Shown: piece after piece, positions 10,106 to 16,300 of the stretch
How positions within the stretch are numbered: position 1 is the first letter of the stretch
Layout of the letters: each line of letters starts with the position of its first letter
Source: Sphingobacterium tabacisoli
GTDB lineage: Bacteria; Bacteroidota; Bacteroidia; Sphingobacteriales; Sphingobacteriaceae
Length of the DNA stretch: 64,000 nucleotides
Reading direction: 5' to 3'
Assembly: GCF_017908035.1 (NCBI RefSeq)
Contig: NZ_JAEQMU010000002.1
Coordinates: forward strand, 434,001 to 498,000
Made by a program: the position numbers and the translations under genes
The notes under the pieces: model-generated
What the model saw: only the letters and a program-made list of their open reading frames with translations
Databases searched by the model: none
What the model was told of the DNA's origin: nothing

Positions 10106-10534
10106 ATGGAAAACAAGAAAATTGAAATGCCCCACCTGAACGAGTTATGTAGAGCGATATTTCAACAGAATAAGGAGAAAGGATTTTGGAATAGAGAGAT
10201 CAATATAGGAGAATGCCTGATGTTAATTACAGGCGAGCTCGGAGAGGCTTTGGAGGCGGATCGAAAAGGTAGACGCGTTAGGTTTGCTGATTTTGAGGAA
10301 ACGGTAGAAAAAGCAGGGTACCAGTTGTACGAATTCGCAATGGATCGCCATTATAAAGTGTTATCTCAACTGTTTCTGGATATGGTAAAGGATACTTTAG
10401 AAGATGAGATTGCCGATGCTGTCATTCGGTTATTCGATCTCGCAGCAGCACTTGATATTGATCTGGAAAGTCATATCTGGGCAAAATTAATGTATAATAA
10501 GGGACGGGCTGAATTACATGGTAAATTGTATTAA
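10106..10534 (+). CDS. MazG-like nucleotide pyrophosphohydrolase-type protein
   Basis: A small all-helical protein of 142 residues. The acidic metal-binding pattern of the all-alpha NTP pyrophosphohydrolase superfamily is visible as Glu44-x-x-Glu47 (TGELGEALEA) followed by Glu101-x-x-Asp104 (LEDEIADAVIRLFDLA). Family members hydrolyse NTPs or dNTPs to monophosphates and pyrophosphate, with house-cleaning or pool-control roles; the substrate here is unknown. It follows serC closely and may be cotranscribed with it. Confidence 0.8.
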   Translation: MENKKIEMPHLNELCRAIFQQNKEKGFWNREINIGECLMLITGELGEALEADRKGRRVRFADFEETVEKAGYQLYEFAMDRHYKVLSQLFLDMVKDTLEDEIADAVIRLFDLAAALDIDLESHIWAKLMYNKGRAELHGKLY

Positions 10535-10600
10535 TCGAAAATTAAAAACACAAGTGATCAGTCAATCGACATACCTGCCAAAATCTCATGAGATAAATCT

Positions 10601-10936
10601 GTATTGGGCAGTATTCCGTTCGCTGTTATGGTTCCTTATGGGGACATTACCACCGCTGTGGTGTTGATTACTGTAGTAGGATTTTTGATTTCTTTGTCGT
10701 TTTCTCCAATATTGGTGTACGCCCAGCAACTGGTGCCCAACAAAATTGGCATGGTATCCGGATTGTTTTATGGGGTAGCTATGGGGATGAGTGGGATAGG
10801 GGCTGCAATTCTGGGAAGTTTGGCAGACGTGAAGGGTATAGATTATATACAGAATATAATTAGTCTATTGCCTCTTCTGGGGCTTGTAGTTTTTCTTTTT
10901 CCTCGACGAACTAAAGACGGTTTTTATATTGCTTAG
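10601..10936 (+). pseudogene. C-terminal remnant of an MFS transporter (Fsr-like)
   Basis: About 110 codons encode only the last three or so transmembrane helices of a major facilitator protein: PFAVMVPYGD, YAQQLVPNKIGMVSGLFYGVAMGMSGIGAAILGSLADV, then a final helix ending FLFPRR. The PNKIGMVSGLFYG segment matches the C-terminal half of fosmidomycin-resistance (Fsr) type pumps, which are about 400 residues. No in-frame ATG precedes it, only a TTG inside conserved sequence, and 66 bases upstream ends the MazG-like gene, so nine helices are missing. The frame is open, which suggests recent deletion. It overlaps the 3' end of the convergent AraC gene by 26 bases. Confidence 0.72.
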
Positions 10937-11747
10937 CTGTTTGTTTTTTGTAGTCTCCAGGAGTCATTCCATAGTAATTTTTGAATGTTTTAATAAAGTG
11001 GCTTTCATCTGCAAACCCACATTGGTAAGCGATACCTGAGTTGGATAGGTCTCCACGATCGAGGAGTTCTTTGCTGAGCTCAATCTTTCGTCTGCGGATG
11101 AATCGACTAAGATCTTCGCCAAAATAACGGGGGAAAGTCCGTGAAAGATGGACCGCTGAGATTCCAATTTGCTCCGCCAATTGCTGTAAATCTAACTGGT
11201 TAACGTCGTAAGAATCAGCTATGATTTCTTTTAGTCTATTGACCCATTTGGGAGGATGTCCTAATGTAATTTTTTGTGTATCGCGTTGTAATAGTGCAAA
11301 AGCCTGTAGCAACATGCCTTCAATCGCCATGGGGGTAACGGCATCTTGTACGTTGAGCTCTTTGTATATATTTTGGAATAGGGATTTAATCTCGGGATGA
11401 TGTATGTTTATGCTACCCTCTATGATATCGGGGTTTAATTCTTTTTGATAAAACCATTTCTTTTCAATCTCGATATGAAAATAATTGACACCTTCGGAGA
11501 TGCTTTCATTGTAATGGGGTTCTTGCCAATTGTGATAGAGTAATGTATTACGTGAACATTGTATTTTCTCTTTTTTATTGACCTCCATAAAATTGCCCTT
11601 GACGCTGTAAAGGAAGTAAGCATTCTCATGATAATGCCAAGGTACGTGGGAATTAGGGGCAATTACCGCTTCGCTTATAATGAGGTTGTTGAATTTAATC
11701 TTTCTTTTGCTCTTTCCGAAATGTTGGCCTAATGTTAATGATTTCAT
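10911..11747 (-). CDS. AraC-family transcriptional regulator
   Basis: A protein of 278 residues. The N-terminal half is a cupin-like sensor domain (HVPWHYHENAYFLYSVKGNF). The C-terminal ~100 residues contain two helix-turn-helix units (DLQQLAEQIGISAVHLSRTFPRYFG and NSGIAYQCGFADESHFIKTFKNYYGMTPGDYKK), the classical AraC signature. The effector is unknown. It is convergent with, and slightly overlaps, the MFS remnant, so it may have lost the transporter it once controlled. It ends up 10 bases downstream of the WYL regulator on the same strand, so the two may be cotranscribed. Confidence 0.9.
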   Translation of the reverse strand: MKSLTLGQHFGKSKRKIKFNNLIISEAVIAPNSHVPWHYHENAYFLYSVKGNFMEVNKKEKIQCSRNTLLYHNWQEPHYNESISEGVNYFHIEIEKKWFYQKELNPDIIEGSINIHHPEIKSLFQNIYKELNVQDAVTPMAIEGMLLQAFALLQRDTQKITLGHPPKWVNRLKEIIADSYDVNQLDLQQLAEQIGISAVHLSRTFPRYFGEDLSRFIRRRKIELSKELLDRGDLSNSGIAYQCGFADESHFIKTFKNYYGMTPGDYKKQTAKQYKNRL

Positions 11748-11757
11748 GTTTCTAGCT

Positions 11758-12786
11758 TTAGGTATTTTGCTTTTCTATATACTGTTGTAACATCTTACGT
11801 GTTCTGCGTTTGATGCGATCTACTAAGGTTTTTGGTGCTAACACTTTCACCGATTCTCCAAAACCTAATATTTCGCGTTCCAGTTCGAAATTCAATACCA
11901 CATCGAGGCGAATTAATACGGTACCATCGGCTTCGGTATTCAGGAGTTGTTGAGATGGGTGTATGGGTTTGGTTGTGACATAGGGCGCATTTTTGGAATC
12001 GACCTGTAATATGACACGATGCCCTCTGTCTTTTTCTGATTTTGTGACACCGATAGTGTCTGCATAATAGCGTTCGAAATCTATACCACTGTAGGGGACG
12101 TATCCCGATTTTTCCATTTCATTCAGATCTTCTATACGATCTAGCGCTAGTGTAATCAGTGTTTTTCCTTTTTTGGGTTGACAGATGACAAACCACCTGT
12201 TTCGGTATTCTTTGAGTAGATAGGGATAATATACGGTTTCTTGTTCGGTTTTTGACTTAAACGATTTATAACTTATGAGTAGTGGGATCTGCTCTCGTAT
12301 CGCCTTATGTATGGGCGTAATCCAATTCAATCCTTTTAATAGATTGTTGCTCTCCAGTTGTATATGCGAAGCGGATTTGTCGGTCTGCTTGGACAGGCTG
12401 TTTTCTAAACGCACAATCATGTCACTCATTTCTTCAAAATAGGAGAAACCATTAAGGTGCTTTAGAATGTCAACAGCATCTTTCATCTTAGATATATCAC
12501 GGTCAGAGAGAGGCGAATTGCTGATGGAATAGTGGGGGTCGTCGTAGGTGTAGAACTTACGGTTGAGAACGACGATGGGCGCATTATAACCCAGTTTATT
12601 ACTTCGCATTAATTGTATGTCTCCCTGTACGGTTCTTTTGCTTACTCCACTATGGATACCTTCAAACTCATAAAGTCCGTCAGAAACCCGTTCTATTAAG
12701 TCTTCTAGTGTCCATTTGCGGTGGGTCTGCCGAAGACAGCTGTCAATGATTTTGTATCGGATGAGCGCGAGTTTATTCGTTGCCAT
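11758..12786 (-). CDS. WYL-domain transcriptional regulator
   Basis: A DNA-binding regulator of 342 residues: an N-terminal winged helix region (about 1-95, SKRTVQGDIQLMRSNKLGYNAPI), a WYL domain (about 155-255, with YYPYLLKEYRNRWFVICQ in place of the canonical Trp-Tyr-Leu) and a C-terminal WCX extension (to about 335). WYL proteins sense nucleic acid fragments or nucleotides and control defence, DNA-damage and RNA-repair genes. It is divergent from the slipin-rtcB transcription unit across an 850-base noncoding region that begins with two identical palindromes (12838-12856 and 12939-12957), which are its probable operators. This position makes it the likely switch of the RNA-repair locus. 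Confidence 0.92.
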   Translation of the reverse strand: MATNKLALIRYKIIDSCLRQTHRKWTLEDLIERVSDGLYEFEGIHSGVSKRTVQGDIQLMRSNKLGYNAPIVVLNRKFYTYDDPHYSISNSPLSDRDISKMKDAVDILKHLNGFSYFEEMSDMIVRLENSLSKQTDKSASHIQLESNNLLKGLNWITPIHKAIREQIPLLISYKSFKSKTEQETVYYPYLLKEYRNRWFVICQPKKGKTLITLALDRIEDLNEMEKSGYVPYSGIDFERYYADTIGVTKSEKDRGHRVILQVDSKNAPYVTTKPIHPSQQLLNTEADGTVLIRLDVVLNFELEREILGFGESVKVLAPKTLVDRIKRRTRKMLQQYIEKQNT

Positions 12787-12837
12787 GTGTGAGGTAAGAA
12801 AAATATGTACAGTGTAAATATAGGGTATTTATTTTAC

Positions 12838-12856
12838 TACGCATTCTATTTGCGTA
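12838..12856. promoter_or_regulatory. Operator palindrome 1, TACGCA-N7-TGCGTA
   Basis: Perfect 6-base inverted arms with a 7-base spacer, 52 bases upstream of the WYL regulator start. The same arms and spacer length recur at 12939-12957 with an unrelated spacer, which argues for a specific DNA-binding protein. Its position next to the regulator's own promoter suggests autoregulation. Confidence 0.7.
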
Positions 12857-12938
12857 ATATCATTTTTTTATTCTTTTGTTGTTTTTATTCTAGTTGATAA
12901 ACAGGGTTTTAGTTTTTTTTTTGTATTCTTTTTTTTAA

Positions 12939-12957
12939 TACGCATAACCGTTGCGTA
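12939..12957. promoter_or_regulatory. Operator palindrome 2, TACGCA-N7-TGCGTA, near the slipin/rtcB leader promoter
   Basis: Second copy of the palindrome, centre 101 bases from the first. Its right arm includes a TTG that is followed after about 15 bases by CACCTTTG (12967-12974), one mismatch from the Bacteroidota -7 element TAnnTTTG, so the operator may overlap a plus-strand promoter that would drive the noncoding leader, slipin and rtcB. The promoter call is tentative; the duplicated operator is seen directly. Confidence 0.6.
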
Positions 12958-13156
12958 GTGATGGGCGCACCTTTGTAATGTCGGTAACGACAATTGTTCT
13001 TTGATTAAAAATAGCGTCAAGCTTTAAGATAGGTGCATAATGCACAAAGAAGCCTTTAATATCGTGTAGGCTGCCCTGGTCTCCTGTTTCTGCATAGCAG
13101 GATAGTGTTGGTTCAATAGAATACAATATGCTGGCAAAGTATACGGTTTAGAGGAA

Positions 13157-13255
13157 ATGAGTTGCGCGGTGCGTAACTACAGCGTTGTATGTCGCAGGTT
13201 CGAATCCTGCTTCCGACTCGTCGGGATAGTTCAGTCTGGTAGAACAACAACTCAT
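13157..13255 (+). ncRNA. Permuted tRNA-like RNA, module 1 (Y RNA/YrlA-like)
   Basis: The order of parts is T-arm GCAGG-TTCGAAT-CCTGC (13194-13210), 3' acceptor strand TTCCGAC (13211-13217), TC, 5' acceptor strand GTCGGGA (13220-13226), TA, then D-arm GTTC-AGTCTGGTA-GAAC (13229-13245). Read as a permuted tRNA the acceptor pairs over 7 bp (one G-U); as a local hairpin it is 6 bp closed by CTCG. ACAAC (13247-13251) pairs with GTTGT (13184-13188) as a 5-bp anticodon stem, and ATGTC (13189-13193) is a normal 5-nt variable region. The RNA ends would thus lie in the anticodon loop. An alternative 8-bp closing helix pairs ATGAGTTG (13157-13164) with CAACTCAT (13248-13255). Bacterial Y RNAs have this permuted layout and lie near rtcB in enterobacteria; assignment here is by inference. 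No CCA is encoded. Confidence 0.78.
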
Positions 13256-13338
13256 CAAACGTGGGTTCGAATCCCACTTCTACGCAAGTAGAATAGCATA
13301 GTGGCCGAATGCACAGAATTTAGGAATTCTGCTTTGAT
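13254..13338 (+). ncRNA. Permuted tRNA-like RNA, module 2
   Basis: A second unit follows at once: T-arm GTGGG-TTCGAAT-CCCAC (13261-13277), acceptor hairpin TTCTAC-GCAA-GTAGAA (13278-13293, a perfect 6-bp stem with a GNRA tetraloop), TA, and D-arm GCAT-AGTGGCCGA-ATGC (13296-13312). A local hairpin CAGAATT-TAGG-AATTCTG (13314-13331) comes next, and ATCAAA (13254-13259) can pair with TTTGAT (13333-13338) to close the whole module. The arm sequences differ from module 1 while the layout is kept, as expected for selection on structure. Unlike module 1, no anticodon-stem equivalent in standard register is found. Confidence 0.72.
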
Positions 13339-13345
13339 TAAGTTT

Positions 13346-13418
13346 AGACTTTCTTTCAAAAAGTCTTCATTAGAGCTTTTCGTCTTTTGTTCGGTCGTAT
13401 TTGTTTTTTAGAAAGTCT
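13346..13418 (+). promoter_or_regulatory. Competing hairpins between the tRNA-like RNAs and slipin
   Basis: AGACTTTCT (13346-13354) is perfectly complementary to AGAAAGTCT (13410-13418), but its GACTTT part can also pair with AAAGTC a few bases downstream (about 13359-13364). The two pairings exclude each other. The loop is T-rich. This could separate the noncoding RNAs from the mRNA by attenuation or processing; that role is inference. Confidence 0.4.
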
Positions 13419-13639
13419 GAGTCGGTATTACTGATTCTTGCTGGAATAAAAGATGGATAGGACAATCGCAACCATACTCTGCAATTCAGAACAGGCATTT
13501 TTGCACCGTGATCATAGGAATATTTTTATAACCTATGGGAATGGAAATAAAATGCTCCTTTTGGATTCCGTTTGGGAGCGATGGACAGAACACGAAAAGC
13601 TTGTTAAGTAATTTAAAAACAGCATTAAAAAGAAATATC

Positions 13640-14734
13640 ATGAAAAGAGTAACAGTAAATGTAAATCAGGTAGGTATAGTTGTTAAGCATAACTTGGCAG
13701 TGCGTGTGCTGACACAAGGAAAGTATTGGTTAGGTTTTGGCGAAAAATTGGAATGCTATGATCTGTCTAAGCCATTTCATACCGTTCATGACATCGATGT
13801 GTTGCTACAGATCGACGGTTTCGCGGCTGTGGTCGAAGTAGTCGATATCGCTGACGACGAATTGGCGCTGGTTTTTGTGAATAATAATTTTAATAAAGTA
13901 CTTGCGGCGGGGCGGCATGTGTTCTGGAAGGGATTGCAATCCTACCGTATACAGATTGAAAATATTTCAGATATTGCTATTTCGGATACGGTATCACGTC
14001 AACTTTTAGAAAAGCAAACATTGGCTTACTATGTGCGTCAATATAAGGTCGAAGTGTGCGAAAAAGGTGTATTGTTTGTCGATGGAGTTTTTGTAAAGCT
14101 TCTGGAAGCTGGTACTTACTATTGGTGGAAGAATGCGAGAAGTATTGCTGTGAGTAAGGTAGATGTACGTGTGACTACACTAGAGATTACGGGACAAGAA
14201 ATTCTGACGAAAGATAAAGCACAGCTAAGAATTAATTTCTCGGTACAATACCGGGTTAATTCGATCGAGCGGGCTTTGGTGGAAAATAAGGATTTTGAAA
14301 AACAATTGTATTCGTCGATGCAGTTGGTGTTACGTCGCTATATTGGACAGATGACGTTGGATGAATTAATGGAAAATAAAGTAGAAATTTCCAAATATGT
14401 GATTGAAGCTACAGCAGATGAAGCTGATGGTCTGGGGGTACGGTTATTGACGGGGGGGCTTAAGGATATTATCTTGCCAGGTGATGTGCGAGAGATCATG
14501 AACCAGGTATTGATTGCAGAGAAGCGGGCACAGGCTAATATTATTATGCGTCGAGAGGAAACAGCTTCTACAAGAAGCTTGTTGAATACCGCCAAGTTAA
14601 TGGAGGAGAATACGATGTTGTTCAAGTTGAAGGAGATGGAGTATGTGGAGAAGATCGCGGAGAAGATCAACAGTATCTCGGTATCTGGAAATGGGCAGAT
14701 TGTCGATCAATTAAAACAGTTGTTCGTTAAGTAG
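13640..14734 (+). CDS. Slipin-family SPFH/Band 7 protein of the RtcB locus
   Basis: From the ATG at 13640 the protein has 364 residues beginning MKRVTVNVNQVGIVV, the usual start of RtcB-associated slipins. An in-frame ATG at 13535 would add 35 poorly conserved-looking residues inside the leader. The middle and C-terminal parts form the SPFH domain (KVDVRVTTLEITGQEILTKD, then LRRYIGQMTLDELM, and ILPGDVREIMNQVLIAEKRAQAN), followed by a helical tail (about 310-364). No N-terminal membrane helix is seen, unlike stomatin-type slipins, so it may be soluble or peripheral. SPFH proteins form ring or cage oligomers. The gene lies 62 bases before rtcB; the pairing recurs across bacteria, but its biochemical reason is unknown. 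Confidence 0.85.
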   Translation: MKRVTVNVNQVGIVVKHNLAVRVLTQGKYWLGFGEKLECYDLSKPFHTVHDIDVLLQIDGFAAVVEVVDIADDELALVFVNNNFNKVLAAGRHVFWKGLQSYRIQIENISDIAISDTVSRQLLEKQTLAYYVRQYKVEVCEKGVLFVDGVFVKLLEAGTYYWWKNARSIAVSKVDVRVTTLEITGQEILTKDKAQLRINFSVQYRVNSIERALVENKDFEKQLYSSMQLVLRRYIGQMTLDELMENKVEISKYVIEATADEADGLGVRLLTGGLKDIILPGDVREIMNQVLIAEKRAQANIIMRREETASTRSLLNTAKLMEENTMLFKLKEMEYVEKIAEKINSISVSGNGQIVDQLKQLFVK

Positions 14735-14796
14735 GGGCGCTGTAGGAAAAAATAGAAGTAAATTTTAAAGTAACACTTGTATAATTTTAACAGGAA

Positions 14797-16218
14797 ATGG
14801 AAAATAAGAGAATCAATGGTAATGATTTACTAGCGATAGGTTATAAAGAGAATCATGCGATGGGGGTAGCACTGAAGATTAATAAGAGGCGATTAGGTTT
14901 TACGCGTGAACAGATGTTAGCCAATTTTAAAGCGGTATTAACGGATCCAAACGAATTTTTGACGGACGAAGTATTCAAGCCATTGGCTGAAGTGTTATTA
15001 CTACAGGATAGTATCATGGACGAATGTATTCCCTTACGTGATGAATCCTTAGCCTATAGGGTGTTTGGAGAAGAACATATTGAGGCAGGAGCAAGAAAAC
15101 AGATGGATATAGCCATGCGATTGCCTGTTACTGTTACGGGAGCGCTTATGCCGGATGCTCATCAGGGGTATGGCCTACCTATCGGGGGTGTGTTGGCTAC
15201 TGATAATGCAGTGATACCATATGGAGTAGGGGTAGATATCGGTTGCCGTATGGCTTTATCTGTATTTGATATCCCGGCGACTTATATTGAGGAATATAAA
15301 GATAGATTGGAGGAATTGATTATGAAGCACACGCGTTTTGGAGCTGGTAACGGATATCTGAAGCACGAGCGTGTAGATCATAGTGTCTTAGATAGTTCTG
15401 TTTTTGAGTCCAATGCTTTTGTTCGGGCCTTGAAAGATAAGGCTTGGACGCAATTAGGTTCTTCGGGCGGGGGGAATCACTTCGTTGAATTTGGGGTAAT
15501 GGAGTTTGCAGATTCAGATCCAGCTTTAGGGGTAGAAAAAGGGAAATATCTAGCGTTGTTGACACATTCTGGATCGCGTGGATTAGGTGCGACTATCGCA
15601 GGACATTATACAAAGCTAGCAAAGCAATTGTGTAAGCTTCCCTATCAGGCAGAGAATCTGGCTTATCTTGATTTGAATTCGGCAGAGGGACAAGAATACT
15701 GGTTGGCGATGAACCTGGCAGGAGATTATGCTTCTGCCTGTCACGAGGTAATCCATGATAAGATTAGACTTGCATTGGGAGCTGCTCTCTTGACGAAGAT
15801 TGAGAACCACCATAATTTTGCCTGGAAAGAACAGTATAATGGAACAGAGGTAATTGTGCACCGTAAAGGGGCAACACCAGCAGGTAAAGGGGTAATGGGA
15901 ATTATTCCTGGCTCTATGGCTACTCCAGGTTTTTTAGTCCGCGGTAAAGGTGAAGAGGCCGCTGTTAACTCAGCTTCTCATGGTGCCGGACGATTGATGA
16001 GCCGTACACAGGCTATTAAGACGTTGTCTGCAGTGGAATTGAAGATGATGCTTGCTGATAATGGGGTGCGTTTGTTGGGAGCGGGAATGGATGAAGCACC
16101 AATGGCATACAAAGATATCCATACGGTAATGGCCGCTCAAACTGGATTGGTGGATGTGGTAGCTACTTTTTTACCTAAGATTGTTCGTATGGCAGACGAT
16201 GGTTCTCGAGAAGATTAG
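14797..16218 (+). CDS. rtcB: RtcB-type RNA-splicing/repair ligase
   Basis: GTP- and Mn-dependent ligase of 473 residues that joins RNA 2',3'-cyclic-phosphate or 3'-phosphate ends to 5'-OH ends, the ends left by anticodon nucleases. Expected metal and catalytic residues are present: Asp147 and Cys150 (GVDIGCRM), His228 (GSSGGGNHFVEFG), His257 (LTHSGSRGLG), His338/339 (NHHNFAW) and His395 in SHGAGRLMSR, which becomes guanylylated. The length and VGVDIGC variant place it in a divergent bacterial branch; it is complete. Archease, RtcA cyclase and Rsr are absent nearby. Position behind the WYL regulator, tRNA-like RNAs and slipin suggests an inducible tRNA repair function. Confidence 0.95.
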   Translation: MENKRINGNDLLAIGYKENHAMGVALKINKRRLGFTREQMLANFKAVLTDPNEFLTDEVFKPLAEVLLLQDSIMDECIPLRDESLAYRVFGEEHIEAGARKQMDIAMRLPVTVTGALMPDAHQGYGLPIGGVLATDNAVIPYGVGVDIGCRMALSVFDIPATYIEEYKDRLEELIMKHTRFGAGNGYLKHERVDHSVLDSSVFESNAFVRALKDKAWTQLGSSGGGNHFVEFGVMEFADSDPALGVEKGKYLALLTHSGSRGLGATIAGHYTKLAKQLCKLPYQAENLAYLDLNSAEGQEYWLAMNLAGDYASACHEVIHDKIRLALGAALLTKIENHHNFAWKEQYNGTEVIVHRKGATPAGKGVMGIIPGSMATPGFLVRGKGEEAAVNSASHGAGRLMSRTQAIKTLSAVELKMMLADNGVRLLGAGMDEAPMAYKDIHTVMAAQTGLVDVVATFLPKIVRMADDGSRED

Positions 16219-16240
16219 GGTATTCGATTGGCTATATAAA

Positions 16241-16270
16241 ATAAGGGTTGCAACTCGTTGCAACCCTTAT
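16241..16270. terminator. Bidirectional terminator between rtcB and the DUF4374 gene
   Basis: Perfect 13-bp inverted repeat (ATAAGGGTTGCAA and its complement) around CTCG. It lies between two convergent genes. The T-run (TTTTATATA) is on the minus-strand side, so it best serves the DUF4374 gene, and the plus-strand rtcB transcript may use the stem as well. Confidence 0.75.
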
Positions 16271-16300
16271 CCAGAAAATTGATATAGGTATAAAGTTATT

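Larger units (their letters stand above)
12958..13639 (+). other. Long noncoding leader upstream of slipin-rtcB
   Basis: About 680 bases without a credible protein gene. It contains, in order, a 13-base palindrome GTGCAT-A-ATGCAC (13033-13045), the two permuted tRNA-like modules (13157-13338), competing downstream hairpins (13346-13418) and the ribosome-binding region of the slipin gene. A 63-codon frame on the minus strand (12935-13126) is not protein-like. Confidence 0.7.

Noticed and set aside
12935..13126. 63-codon minus-strand open frame in the leader
   Set aside because: Not protein-like, overlaps operator 2, no ribosome binding site; chance frame.
13219..13284. Conventional linear tRNA gene (CGTCGGG ... 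TTCTACG, with D-arm and T-arm)
   Set aside because: Acceptor pairing has a mismatch and two G-U pairs, while each strand pairs better with its other neighbour. Only 15 bases lie between D-arm and T-arm (13246-13260), too few for an anticodon arm plus variable region.
13535..13639. N-terminal extension of the slipin gene
   Set aside because: The added 35 residues do not resemble slipin N-termini; the internal ATG at 13640 gives the usual start.
13346..13640. T-box riboswitch upstream of slipin
   Set aside because: No specifier loop, AG-bulge or NCCA-binding TGGN bulge in the expected arrangement, and no aminoacyl-tRNA or amino-acid gene downstream.
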